DNA from: Asanoa siamensis
GTDB lineage: Bacteria > Actinomycetota > Actinomycetes > Mycobacteriales > Micromonosporaceae
Direction: 5' to 3'
DNA length: 64,000 nucleotides
NCBI RefSeq assembly: GCF_016862555.1
Contig: NZ_BONE01000024.1
Coordinates: 1-64,000, forward strand
Made by a program: the position numbers and the translations under genes. The notes beneath the pieces were generated by a model that searched no databases, was not told the DNA's origin, and saw only the letters and a program-made list of their open reading frames with translations. Positions 8,452-16,858 of this stretch are shown here, in pieces; within the stretch, counting starts at the first letter, position 1, and each line of letters opens with the position of its first letter.

Positions 8452-9861
8452 ATGCGCAGCCGGCGGGAACAGCTTCAGGCATACCGGTTCCTCATCCGCC
8501 GGATCGTCTCCGCGTCGCTGGCCGGCGAGCCCGAGACCAACGAGCTGCCGATGCGACGCTACGGCCTCGCGGTGGTCGGCGGCATCGCCGTCGCCGTGCT
8601 GCTGCTCGCCGGCGTCGGCGTCTACGGCCTGCTGCGACCCGGCGGCAGCCGCCCGGTGGAGAACGCGATCATCGTCGAGCGGGAGACGGGCGCGAAGTTC
8701 ATCTACACGGAAGGCCTGCTGCACCCGGTGCTCAACTGGACGTCGGCGGTGCTCGTCCTCGGGCAGCCCCGGCCGGCGGTGCGCACCCTTTCGCAGAGCT
8801 CACTTCGGACGGTCCCGCGCGGCCTGCCGATCGGGATCGCCGACGCGCCGGACACGTTGCCGGGCAAGGCGTCTCTGATCGGCCTGCCGGTCAGCGTCTG
8901 CAGCGCGCGCCGCGCGGCCACCTCGGTCGACCGTGCCACGCACCTGCTCGTGGGCCGGGCGCCCACCGGCGGCGCCGCGGTCGGCGACGGTGGCCTCCTG
9001 GTCACCGCCGGCGACGACCAGCGCTACCTGCTCTGGAGCGACCATCGCCTACGCATCCGCGACAACGGCGTCCTCGCCGCGCTGGGCTGGGCCGGGATCC
9101 AGCCGGTCAGCGTGGGCGAGACGTTCCTCAACTCGGTGCCGCCCGGCCCCGACCTGGCGCCGCTCGCGGTCGAGGGTGCCGGTCAGCGGGCCGGCGCGCG
9201 GATCCGCGGCGAGCTCACCCTGGTCGGCCAGCTGTTCCGGGCGGCCGACCAGCACTACGTGATGCTCGCCGACGGGTTGGCCCCGGTCGGCGCGGTCACC
9301 GCCACACTGCTGCGGGCATCCGGCCGCGCGGTCAACGAGATCTCGGCGCAGGAGGCCGGCGCGGTCTTGGTGGCCACGCCCGCCGAGCCACCGGGCTTCC
9401 CGGGCGCGGTCCCCACGGTCCGCGGGACCGAGAGTCCGTCGGCGATGGTCTGCGCGATCTACCGGGACGCCGCGGCGGCCACGGCGATCACCGTCGAGAC
9501 GTTCGGCGCGACGCCGCCCGAGGTGCCGCCACTGGACGCGCAGGCGACCGCGGTCGGCGGCACCGACGGCGTCCGGGCCGCGGACCGGGTCGCCGTGCCG
9601 GGCGGCCAGGCGGCGCTGGTGCGAGCGGCCAACCAACCCGGCGCGGTCTACCTGATCACCGACCAGGGCGTGAAGTTCCCGCTGCCCGGCGCCGACGCCG
9701 CCCAGGTGCAGGCGTCGCTCGGCTACGCGGGCGTCACACCGACGCCGGTCCCGGCCGACCTGCTGGCCCTGGTCCCGACGGGCGTCGCACTCGACCCACG
9801 GGCCGCCGCGCGCCTGTCGCCACCACCGACCGTCGCCCCGGCCCCCACCCCGGGAAATTAG
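8452..9861 (+). CDS. eccB: Type VII secretion protein EccB
   Basis: 469 residues beginning MRSRREQLQAYRF, the usual EccB opening. A single membrane segment (about 37-60) leads to a large periplasmic-side domain of repeated beta units. One central repeat has VCSARRAATSVDRATHLLVG, and the C-terminus is Pro-rich. EccB is a core ESX component with an outer-facing domain. The ATG at 8452 is preferred, with GTGGGG just upstream; a GTG at 8446 is an alternative. The short spacer to eccE contains TATATT at 8420-8425, a possible -10, but I could not pair it with a good -35. Confidence 0.92.
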   Translation: MRSRREQLQAYRFLIRRIVSASLAGEPETNELPMRRYGLAVVGGIAVAVLLLAGVGVYGLLRPGGSRPVENAIIVERETGAKFIYTEGLLHPVLNWTSAVLVLGQPRPAVRTLSQSSLRTVPRGLPIGIADAPDTLPGKASLIGLPVSVCSARRAATSVDRATHLLVGRAPTGGAAVGDGGLLVTAGDDQRYLLWSDHRLRIRDNGVLAALGWAGIQPVSVGETFLNSVPPGPDLAPLAVEGAGQRAGARIRGELTLVGQLFRAADQHYVMLADGLAPVGAVTATLLRASGRAVNEISAQEAGAVLVATPAEPPGFPGAVPTVRGTESPSAMVCAIYRDAAAATAITVETFGATPPEVPPLDAQATAVGGTDGVRAADRVAVPGGQAALVRAANQPGAVYLITDQGVKFPLPGADAAQVQASLGYAGVTPTPVPADLLALVPTGVALDPRAAARLSPPPTVAPAPTPGN

Positions 9862-9894
9862 AACGTCCGGTCGGAAACCGGCTGGCCGCGTGCA

Positions 9895-11016
9895 CTACTT
9901 GAGCGGCGGAAGGTCGCCCGCGGGTGCCGGATCCGGCCTCCGTCCCGGCAGCGGCGGCACCGGGTCCGCCGGGTGGTGGTGTGGTAGCGGCGGCACCGGG
10001 TCCGCGGGGGCAGCGGGAGTCGGCGCCGGGCGGTTGAGGTCCGCTGCCAGCGCGGGGCCCGGCCAGAAGTGGGGGCTCTTGAACGGGTTGTGCCACTCCT
10101 TACCGACGCCCATCGGCGTCGACGTCGGCAGACCCGGCTGGTTCAGGCCGATGCGGTCCGCCTGGATGTTGGCCATCTGGTCCGCCTGCTTGTCGAACGC
10201 GTGCTTCGCCAGCTTCGTCGCGGCGATCGCGTTCGCCGTCAGGCGGGCAAAGGTGGCGTAGTCACTGCTGCTCCTGATGATCTTGTAGTCGAACGCCAGG
10301 ATCCGGCCCAGGAACATCGCGGCCTGCAACAGGATCATGCCCCACGAGTAGAACAGCGCGACCGTCGCGCCGAGGCACACCTGCAGCGAGGCGAAGGCGA
10401 CGCGGGACATGTCGAAGAGCCGCATCACCTGCGCCAGTTGCGCGTTCGTGTCCTCGACGTAGGCGTCGTAGAAGAGGCCCGCCCACGCGTCCTCCCCGTC
10501 GAACGACCCGCGGGCCACCGCCTTGTTGCCGGCCTTGGCGTCCTCGATGACGTGGCTCACCTTGCCGCCCAGGTCCAGCGCGCTGCGCATCACCTGCTGC
10601 CACCTGGCGAGGTCGGCGAGCAGACTGTCCTCGACGGCAGTGGATTCGACGACCATCTGGTACGCCTCGCGCATGAACCTGCCGACGTCGGTGAGCGTCT
10701 GCGTGAGGAAGCGCATCCAGGACTCCACGAAGTCCGGCACGGCCTCGACATACCTGGCCGCCTGCGCCAGGATCCGCTTGACGAACTCGGGTGAGCTGAT
10801 CTGCGCCGCCCGTTCCTCGACGGCCGTGACGAAGCCCTTGAGCTGTTCGAGTGCCTGCTTGACCTGTGTCGCGGTCCGGTTGAGGTCCGGGTTCTCGAGG
10901 TCCACCCGGACGAGCGAGCTGAAGTCGGTGCCCGGCACGACGAGCGCGAAGCCCGGCATCGCCGACACGAGCTCGCTCAGGTCCAGGTCGGTGATCGTGA
11001 GGTTGTCCCTGTTCAT
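9895..11016 (-). CDS. T7SS-locus helical protein with membrane hairpin and Pro-rich tail
   Basis: 373 residues. The first roughly 200 are predicted helical, with many charged residues spaced as in a coiled coil (TATQVKQALEQLKGFVTAVE). A hydrophobic stretch at about 212-245 (SLQVCLGATVALFYSW and following) could be one or two membrane passes. The tail repeats PADPVPPLP. It is the last gene of the twelve-gene operon that begins at eccC, and its ATG overlaps the upstream stop (ATGA). The layout (helical head, hydrophobic hairpin, Pro-rich tail) resembles PPE/LXG-like secreted proteins or their partners. I cannot assign a function. Confidence 0.7.
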   Translation of the reverse strand: MNRDNLTITDLDLSELVSAMPGFALVVPGTDFSSLVRVDLENPDLNRTATQVKQALEQLKGFVTAVEERAAQISSPEFVKRILAQAARYVEAVPDFVESWMRFLTQTLTDVGRFMREAYQMVVESTAVEDSLLADLARWQQVMRSALDLGGKVSHVIEDAKAGNKAVARGSFDGEDAWAGLFYDAYVEDTNAQLAQVMRLFDMSRVAFASLQVCLGATVALFYSWGMILLQAAMFLGRILAFDYKIIRSSSDYATFARLTANAIAATKLAKHAFDKQADQMANIQADRIGLNQPGLPTSTPMGVGKEWHNPFKSPHFWPGPALAADLNRPAPTPAAPADPVPPLPHHHPADPVPPLPGRRPDPAPAGDLPPLK

Positions 11017-11384
11017 CTCGGCGCCTCGTAGAACATGAAGTGGGCCGGGTGGTCGCGGTCCACCGCCGCCGCCATGAGCGCGTTCAGCCGGGTGACGGCT
11101 TCCTCGTCGTGCTTCTCGAAGATCGCCAGGTTGATGTGCAGCGCCTGGGCCAACGTCGACCAGATGACCGCGCCGTCGTGGCACTTCGCGGCGACCTTGG
11201 CGACCGCACCCCGGTAGGCGCCGATGAAGGTGGCGTACGTCGGTGCGTCCACCCGCAGGTAGCCGAGCCGCGACCCGGCCACCGTCGCCTCGAGCTGGCG
11301 CAGCTCCGCGGACAGCCGGTCCCACAGCTCGGCCTGGTTCCGGGTGATCGCCCGTCCGACCGCGACGCCGTCGTTTCCCGCCAT
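11013..11384 (-). CDS. Small T7SS-locus protein, unknown
   Basis: 123 residues, mostly helical. It begins MAGNDGVAVGRAITRNQ and includes the hydrophilic amphipathic segment RLSAELRQLEATVAGSRLGY. Tail residues HFMFYEAPR end at an ATGA overlap with the next gene. There is no WXG motif. Size and position suggest a secretion partner or chaperone-like protein of the operon. That is inferred from position only. Confidence 0.6.
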   Translation of the reverse strand: MAGNDGVAVGRAITRNQAELWDRLSAELRQLEATVAGSRLGYLRVDAPTYATFIGAYRGAVAKVAAKCHDGAVIWSTLAQALHINLAIFEKHDEEAVTRLNALMAAAVDRDHPAHFMFYEAPR

Positions 11385-11389
11385 CGCGT

Positions 11390-12097
11390 TCAGTGCTCCT
11401 CGAACGTGGAGGGGCCCTCGGCCACCCGGTGGAGCAGACCCAGCATTGCGATCGTCGCGTCCTCCATCCGTCGCGCCGGCGCCGGGCCGGCACGTCCGTT
11501 GAGGTCGGCGCGGGCCGATGCGAGCACCCGGTTGAGGGCCTCGGCGAGCTCGTCCGCCGTGTGCTCGGCCGCCCAGCCGGCATCCACAGTGCACGCCAGC
11601 GACGAGTCCAAACCCAGGGCCAACGTCACCTTGCCGTACGCGGTGACAGGTTCCGCCTCCGGCGCGCGCACGGCCACGTCGTGCAGGACCGCGTCGAACT
11701 CGTCGACGATCGCGTCCATCGACCCCCGCGCGTCCGCCGCCTGGCGCACCCGTGCGCCGAGGTCGTGCAGGAACGGCTCGGGATCGGCATGGGACGGCTC
11801 GGCCTGGCCGCTCTGCGCCGAGAGCCACGCCGTCGCCCGGCGCGCGGTCGCCGCCTGATGCGCGTCGACGACCGCCGAGCCGACCGATTCGCTGCCGAGC
11901 GTGCGCCGCCAGCCCGCGTCGACCTCGATCCGCTCGGGCAGACCGTCGACGTCGAGCACGACGCGAACCGCTCCACTTCGGTCGGTCGCCGCGATCCGTT
12001 CCGGGACCGCGGCCCGGATCCCGGCGGCGGTCTGTTCGCGTTCGGCGACCGCGCGCGCCGCCTCGCGCAGCTCCGGTGTGCGCAGGACGTCAAACAT
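11390..12097 (-). CDS. YbaB-like domain protein in T7SS operon
   Basis: 235 residues. The N-terminal part (MFDVLRTPELREAARAVAERE) is helical. The middle has a beta-hairpin pattern, VRVVLDVDGLPERIEVDAGWRRTL, then an acidic/helical stretch (SVGSAVVDAHQAA). This matches the YbaB/EbfC fold as found in small proteins of actinobacterial ESX loci. A second similar unit (YGKVTLALGLDSSLACTVDAGW) follows, so the protein may carry two such domains. GGAGGTGC lies directly upstream of the ATG. The role within the ESX system is unknown. Confidence 0.65.
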   Translation of the reverse strand: MFDVLRTPELREAARAVAEREQTAAGIRAAVPERIAATDRSGAVRVVLDVDGLPERIEVDAGWRRTLGSESVGSAVVDAHQAATARRATAWLSAQSGQAEPSHADPEPFLHDLGARVRQAADARGSMDAIVDEFDAVLHDVAVRAPEAEPVTAYGKVTLALGLDSSLACTVDAGWAAEHTADELAEALNRVLASARADLNGRAGPAPARRMEDATIAMLGLLHRVAEGPSTFEEH

Positions 12098-12114
12098 GAG
12101 CACCTCCCTCGACG

Positions 12115-12495
12115 CTAGTGCTGCCGCACCCGGGCGAGCAGCCGTTCGCATTCCAGAACCTCGGGAGGCGTGAGCGCCCGGGCCTCCCGCTCGTACGCCT
12201 CCCGCGCGCGGACCTGGGTCGCCCGCAGCAGCCGTGTCACCACCTCGCCGAGCCGCACGTGGTGGTAGTCGCGCAGCGCACCGTCCCGGAACCGGACGTC
12301 GAAGACCGCTCCGGACCCCGTCACCCGTACGCTGATCCGGTTGTCGCGGGTGTGGCCCTCGGTCTTGACCGCGGCCAGCCGGCACAGCGCCGGGCCGGTC
12401 GCGTCGACGGCGGCGATCGCGTCGCGGGTCATCCGCTCGTACGTGGACTCGTCCTGGGGCAGGTACCGCAGCGGCCCGAAGTCGTCCGTGGTCAT
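12115..12495 (-). CDS. Small YbaB-like protein
   Basis: 126 residues, starting MTTDDFGPLRYLPQDES. The central segment RISVRVTGSGAVFDVRFRDGAL followed by a helix (LGEVVTRLLRATQVRAREAYERE) fits the strand-strand-helix order of YbaB-like proteins, but similarity is weak by eye. The ATG overlaps the stop of the preceding gene by four bases. It is one of three consecutive YbaB-like genes in the operon. Confidence 0.6.
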   Translation of the reverse strand: MTTDDFGPLRYLPQDESTYERMTRDAIAAVDATGPALCRLAAVKTEGHTRDNRISVRVTGSGAVFDVRFRDGALRDYHHVRLGEVVTRLLRATQVRAREAYEREARALTPPEVLECERLLARVRQH

Positions 12496-12770
12496 GCGCC
12501 GGTCACCTCCTCCATCGCCGCCGCGATCGCCGTCCCGGCGGTGAGCTGCGCGTCGGCGACCGCGTCCCGGACGGCCTCCGCCACCACCGCCGGGTCGTGC
12601 CGCGCGACCGTCTTCGCGAAGGTCACCTCGACCAGCAGGCCGTGCCCGTCCACGACGGCCGTCACCAGCCGGGCCCGGTCCACACCGCGGTAGGAGGCCG
12701 CGAGCAGCCGGTTCAGCTCCGCGTACGTCGCCGCGACGGAGCTCTCCAACGCGGCCAGGTCGGCGCTCAT
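12492..12770 (-). CDS. YbaB/EbfC-like small protein
   Basis: 92 residues. An N-terminal helix (LAALESSVAATYAELNRLLA) is followed by the two-strand signature LVTAVVDGHGLLVEVTF and a C-terminal helix (VVAEAVRDAVADAQLTAG). This is the clearest YbaB/EbfC pattern of the three neighbours. Canonical YbaB binds DNA as a dimer. ESX-locus versions may instead act as accessory or adaptor proteins; that is a guess. It is coupled by ATGA on both sides. Confidence 0.7.
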   Translation of the reverse strand: MSADLAALESSVAATYAELNRLLAASYRGVDRARLVTAVVDGHGLLVEVTFAKTVARHDPAVVAEAVRDAVADAQLTAGTAIAAAMEEVTGA

Positions 12771-14104
12771 GCGAGCACCCCCGGCGGCACGTCGGCGTTC
12801 GGCGCGAACGTCCCGGCCTCGGCGACCAGCTTGTACTCGCCGCGCTGCGCCGTCTCGGACTGGTTCATGGCGGTGCCGGCCATCGGGGTCGCGGCCATCA
12901 TCGGCGCGGGCGTGCCACCGGTGCCGGCCTTTCCGCCGCCGACCGAGGCGGCCGGTGACGCCGCGGCGGGCGCGGACGTGGCCATCTGGGTCGCCATCTC
13001 GGCGACCGACGGCCCGCCCAGCCCCGGCACCCGCAGGCCGCCCGCGCCCGCACCGAACCCGCCGCCGCCCGAGCCGAGTCCGCCTCCGCCCGCACCGAAC
13101 CCCTGCAACGGCGCGGGATCGGCGCCGGCGAGACCCGTACCCAGGTCGAACCGCGGGTCCTTCACCGGCAGACCCGAGCCGCCGGACGGCAGGTTAGGCA
13201 CGCTCGGATCGAACGAGGGAGGTGACGGCACCGTGACAGGTGGGACTACGGGTGGGATGACCGGCGGCACGACGGGCGGTGGAGTCGTCGCCGGCTGGGC
13301 GATGCCCAGTGCCTGGTTGACGAGGCCCGTGCCGGCTGCCGCACCCGCCGAGGTGAACAGCGACTTCAGTCCCTCGTCGATCGCGGTCTGCAACCCCGAC
13401 TTCGGCGGGGCGGTGACCGCGGCGGCGGGACCCGCGGCGGCACCGGGCGCACCCGTCGCCGCGTTCGCGCCCGCGAACCGGGTCGGCGGCGTGGCCGGCG
13501 CCTTCTTGGGCGGCAGCTCCTCCGGCTGCGACTTCGGGACCCGCACCCGGGTGCCCTTCGGGAACGTCTGCAGCGTGCTGCGATACCCCCGAACGAGCTG
13601 CTGGTGTGCCTGCTGGGCCGGCACCTCGAACATCCGCACGAGCTGGGCCACGATCTGCGGCCGCTGCTGCGGCGCGATGTTCGTCCGCGCGACGTCCTGC
13701 TCCAACGTCGCCCGCAGCGCCCCCGGCGGCAGCGGTGCGTAGGTGCCGGTCGCCTGGTAGCGCTGCTTCTCGGCGGAGACCCTCGCGTTCAAGGGCTCCG
13801 GGACCCGGATCGCCTGGTACGCGTCCGCGAGGTACCGGTGCGACTCCGTGAGCCCGGCGACGATGTTCTTGTGCTGGCCGATGGTGTCCTCCAGCGCACC
13901 GCGCAGCTGCTTGAGGTGCGCGCGGAACTCGTCACCACCCCCGCCGGTCCAGTCCGCGGACTTCGTGATCAGGTCGTCGATCCGTCCGATGAGGACGACG
14001 ACGCCGCGGAACGCGGCCTGCCAGTTCTGGGCGGCCGGCTGGAGATGCGGGTGCGAGCTCGCGGTGCTCACCCCGTCGACGATGCTTTCCCAGGTCGTGT
14101 CCAT
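12767..14104 (-). CDS. WXG-like protein with long Pro/Gly-rich C-terminal region
   Basis: 445 residues. The N-terminal 100 form a helical hairpin with the turn motif DWTGGGGDEF (W-x-G at about residues 52-54), as in WXG100/PPE-type substrates. A helical second part follows (to about 190). A low-complexity region is then rich in PPVVPPVIPP and GAGGGGLGSGGGGFG. The end reads NADVPPGVLA. The design suggests a secreted or surface-exposed substrate of the locus rather than a machine part. It is coupled by ATGA to the YbaB-like gene downstream. Confidence 0.75.
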   Translation of the reverse strand: MDTTWESIVDGVSTASSHPHLQPAAQNWQAAFRGVVVLIGRIDDLITKSADWTGGGGDEFRAHLKQLRGALEDTIGQHKNIVAGLTESHRYLADAYQAIRVPEPLNARVSAEKQRYQATGTYAPLPPGALRATLEQDVARTNIAPQQRPQIVAQLVRMFEVPAQQAHQQLVRGYRSTLQTFPKGTRVRVPKSQPEELPPKKAPATPPTRFAGANAATGAPGAAAGPAAAVTAPPKSGLQTAIDEGLKSLFTSAGAAAGTGLVNQALGIAQPATTPPPVVPPVIPPVVPPVTVPSPPSFDPSVPNLPSGGSGLPVKDPRFDLGTGLAGADPAPLQGFGAGGGGLGSGGGGFGAGAGGLRVPGLGGPSVAEMATQMATSAPAAASPAASVGGGKAGTGGTPAPMMAATPMAGTAMNQSETAQRGEYKLVAEAGTFAPNADVPPGVLA

Positions 14105-14116
14105 GGTCGGGTCCCG

Positions 14117-14515
14117 TCAGCGCGGAAGGAGTCTGAGAACCTGCGCCGCGGAGACCTCGATGCGCTCCTCCGCGGTCCTGAACCGGTCGGCGATGGTCGC
14201 GATCGCGCCGGCGGTGTAGCGCAGCGACGTCCCCACGTCGGCCAGGTTGGCCGTGATCGCCTGGTGCGTGCTGCTGATCCGGGACTCGATCGCCTCGACC
14301 TCGGGCAGCGAGTCGGCGCCCAGCGCGCTGGCCGTGCCGGCCTGCCCGCAGTGGCTCGACCGGTTGGCCTCGTCGAACGACTTCTGCAGCGCCGGCACCA
14401 TCTGAGCGAGGATCGTGACGTACTCACTGACCTGCCTGAGCTGGTCCACATTGGCCTGCAGGCGCTTGGTGCGCTCCAGCGCCGAGCCGAAGTCGGGCGC
14501 GTTTCCGGTCGCCAT
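14117..14515 (-). CDS. Small helical T7SS-locus protein
   Basis: 132 residues, largely helical with heptad-like spacing (TKRLQANVDQLRQVSEYVTILAQ and ISSTHQAITANLADVGTSLRY). It has one Cys (SSHCGQAG) and no clear WXG turn. The ATG shares one base with the upstream stop (TGATG). Likely a partner of the adjacent Pro/Gly-rich protein, as such pairs are usual in ESX substrate cassettes. This is inferred from position. Confidence 0.65.
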   Translation of the reverse strand: MATGNAPDFGSALERTKRLQANVDQLRQVSEYVTILAQMVPALQKSFDEANRSSHCGQAGTASALGADSLPEVEAIESRISSTHQAITANLADVGTSLRYTAGAIATIADRFRTAEERIEVSAAQVLRLLPR

Positions 14516-15642
14516 CAGCAGATCACCCCGTCCGGTGCGTCGTCGGCGCCCCAGGGGGCGTCGTCCTCGGTCAACCAGGAGTCCGCGAGGCGGCCGTCCG
14601 TCGTCCGGTCCGTGCGGCCCTGACCGGCGTGGCCACCGAACCCGGTGGCGCCCCCGGTCGCACCGGCCGAAGTCCGGCCGGCGGTGGTGGTGGAGGCGCC
14701 GACCCCGGGCAGGCCGGCGCCGCCGACACCGGCCGCGCCGCCGAGGGCAGTGCCCGCCGCGCCGGCGGCACCCGTGAGGGCCGGTCCAGAGGCCCCCAGC
14801 GCGCCGGCGCTGCCGAAACCGATGCCACCGGCGCCGGATCCGAGCGCACCCACACCGAACCCGGGCGTGCCCGCGCCCGCCAGTGGTGCGGATCCCGCCC
14901 CGGCAAGCCCCGTCACGGCGCCCGGGTCGGTGCCGACCCCGGGCGCGCCGGCGAACGGCGGGCTCGCGAACGGCGGGCTCGCGACCGGCGGGCCCGTGAC
15001 CGGCGGAACACCGGCCGGCGGGCTCAGCGGCGGCAGCCCGGGCGGTGTCGCCGGTGGAAGAGCCGGCACGGTCGACGCCGTGCCGAGGCCGGTCTGCTTG
15101 GTGAACAGCCCGGTGAGATAGTCCGCGGCCATCGTGGTCAGCGCGGTGGTGAGCGCGGCGTCGATCGCCGTCGCCTGGCCCGTGGTCGCGGTGACCTGGG
15201 CCGTGAACTGCGCCGCCCACTGCTCGAGCTTGATCATCGCCTTGACGTCGGCCGGCGACGGCAGGCTCTTGGCCCACGCCCGCTGCGCGGTGCTCACCCG
15301 GACCACGCCGGCGGGCAGCACGTCGAACCCCATCGACCGCGCCGTGGCGACGATCGCGTCCAGCCGCGCCTTGGTCGCCTGGAGCTGCGTCGCGCCGGCG
15401 CTGGTGGTCACCTTGGCCTGCACGACGGAGCCGACGATCCGCGTCAGCCCGTCCCGCACGAGTGCCCTGCGCTGCTCCTGCGCGGTTTTCGTGACGCCGG
15501 CCAGGCCGGGCAGCGTCGTCGCGGCGTCGACACCGGCGTTCAGGTTGGTCATGCCGCTGATCGCCCCCTGCAGGGCCTGCACGAGCGCGGTCTCGAACAC
15601 CGGCGGGTTCGACGCCTCGAGACCGAGGAAGCTCACCATCAC
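14515..15642 (-). CDS. Pro/Gly/Ala-rich protein with W/DAP C-terminal tail
   Basis: About 375 residues. The helical N-terminal half (to about 195) contains QRAWAKSLPSPADVKAM. It is followed by a disordered repeat region (PPVTGPPVASPPFASPPFAG, then Gly/Ala-rich). The last 30 residues read TDGRLADSWLTEDDAPWGADD and on to the end. The same type of tail ends the plus-strand protein encoded at 21310-22341. Start: GTG at 15642 overlaps the upstream stop (GTGA); ATG at 15639 is equally possible. Probably a secreted or cell-surface component of the ESX locus. Confidence 0.7.
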   Translation of the reverse strand: MMVSFLGLEASNPPVFETALVQALQGAISGMTNLNAGVDAATTLPGLAGVTKTAQEQRRALVRDGLTRIVGSVVQAKVTTSAGATQLQATKARLDAIVATARSMGFDVLPAGVVRVSTAQRAWAKSLPSPADVKAMIKLEQWAAQFTAQVTATTGQATAIDAALTTALTTMAADYLTGLFTKQTGLGTASTVPALPPATPPGLPPLSPPAGVPPVTGPPVASPPFASPPFAGAPGVGTDPGAVTGLAGAGSAPLAGAGTPGFGVGALGSGAGGIGFGSAGALGASGPALTGAAGAAGTALGGAAGVGGAGLPGVGASTTTAGRTSAGATGGATGFGGHAGQGRTDRTTDGRLADSWLTEDDAPWGADDAPDGVIC

Positions 15643-15992
15643 GCATCACCCCGTACGAGCCGCATCGAGGTCAGCGGCTGCTCCTGCGCGCCGATCGAGG
15701 TGATGGCGGAGTCCTCCTGCCGTTCGTCGCTCTCGGCGAACTGCCTGTTCGCCTTGGCGATGCTGGCACTGTCCTCTTTGAGCTCGGTCACGGCCGTGTT
15801 GACCGCGGCGGGCACGAGCTGGCCGACGAAGGTCGTCAGGGCTCTGGTGAAGGAAAAGCCGGCATTCTCGGCCGCCCACTCCGTCGTCACGGGGAACGAG
15901 CGTCCAAACTGGTCAGCCAGATCGTCGAGCTGGAACGACTTCTCGGCCAGCTCCGGGTGTGAGACGGCGACGTCGTGGTCCGGTGCGTGCAT
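15639..15992 (-). CDS. EspC-like type VII secretion target
   Basis: 117 residues. It is helical and acidic, with VSHPELAEKSFQLDDLADQFGRSF near the N-terminus and a C-terminal helix (SASIAKANRQFAESDER). Size, composition and position beside two WXG100 genes match the EspC-like/'type VII secretion target' group. The ATG at 15992 was chosen for its strong ribosome site (GGAGGACGAG directly upstream); an earlier in-frame ATG would add an unsupported 17 residues. The protein is expected to be exported by the ESX machine. Confidence 0.7.
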   Translation of the reverse strand: MHAPDHDVAVSHPELAEKSFQLDDLADQFGRSFPVTTEWAAENAGFSFTRALTTFVGQLVPAAVNTAVTELKEDSASIAKANRQFAESDERQEDSAITSIGAQEQPLTSMRLVRGDA

Positions 15993-16069
15993 CTCGTCCT
16001 CCAAACGGTGCCACGGCGGGCGCTCGGCGGCCGGATCGACCACCGAGCGCGGCCACCACGGGTCCGGCC

Positions 16070-16381
16070 TCAGCGCTGGAACAGGGACTGGCCCGCGAGG
16101 TCCGCCTTACGGAACTCGTCCTTGGCGCCCCGGATGACGGTCTTGGCGGCGTCCACGGCACGGTTGATCTGGTTGATCGTCTCCTGCATGTCCCGGTGCA
16201 GGTCGTCGACGGTGAGCGCGGTGTCACCCGCCCACTGGTTGAGCGGCGCCTTCATCCGCTCCTCGAACTCGCGTACGCACTGGATCAGTTTCTGGCCGGT
16301 CTGGTCGAAGAACTGGGCCGCCGCTTCGGCGCCCTGGTACGACATCGACATGCCACTGGAATCGCCAGGGGTGTACGGCAT
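16070..16381 (-). CDS. WXG100 family protein (EsxA-like)
   Basis: 103 residues forming a helical hairpin, with the turn QWAGDT (Trp-Ala-Gly at about residue 49-51). A second helix contains MQETINQINRAVDAAKTV. WXG100 proteins are small exported dimers and the signature substrates of type VII systems. The gene follows another WXG100 gene by 30 nt, so the two probably form the heterodimer of this locus. An EccC-recognised Y-x3-D/E signal in the C-terminal arm is not obvious (the tail reads GAKDEFRKADLAGQSLF). Confidence 0.88.
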   Translation of the reverse strand: MPYTPGDSSGMSMSYQGAEAAAQFFDQTGQKLIQCVREFEERMKAPLNQWAGDTALTVDDLHRDMQETINQINRAVDAAKTVIRGAKDEFRKADLAGQSLFQR

Positions 16382-16411
16382 CTCGTCTCTCCTTGGAGTT
16401 CGCCGGCCGCG

Positions 16412-16747
16412 CTACGCGAGGCGGGTGTTGATGTCGAAGTGCCGCTCGAGCTGCGTGCCGGCGTCGGCGCCACGCTCGTTGAGCTGGGTGTTGTCCCGCT
16501 GCTGCTGGTCGAACTTGTCGCCAACCTTGCCGAACTCCTGGCCGACGAGCTCCCACTGCTGCCAGAGCTTGCCGACCGCCCGCTCCCAGGCCAGCTGACC
16601 CTTGCCGGTCCAGTGCCGGCGAAGCTGCTGCGCCTCGTGCCGGGCCATCTCCAGCTCGCGGTTCAGCGCCGCCTGGGCGCCGATCACCACCTGCATCGCG
16701 GCATCAGCGGTCTTTTCGCCGACGCCGAAGTCTGCTTCACCAGCCAT
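16412..16747 (-). CDS. WXG100 family protein (EsxB-like)
   Basis: 111 residues. The helix-turn-helix has HWTGKG (W-T-G, about residue 46-48) at the turn. The second helix is charged (WELVGQEFGKVGDKFDQQQRD). The start ATG at 16747 has GGAGGAAGAGACC upstream, an excellent ribosome site. It is the first gene after eccC in the operon, and is presumed to pair with the next WXG100 protein. Confidence 0.88.
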   Translation of the reverse strand: MAGEADFGVGEKTADAAMQVVIGAQAALNRELEMARHEAQQLRRHWTGKGQLAWERAVGKLWQQWELVGQEFGKVGDKFDQQQRDNTQLNERGADAGTQLERHFDINTRLA

Positions 16748-16858
16748 GGTCTCTTCCTCCGATGCCGTCCGTCGTCCTTGGGCGGCATGGGGTACGGGAC
16801 CGCGCGCGCGACAGTTCAACACGGATGAAGAATTGTGGGGACCATCCACTGCGGACGA

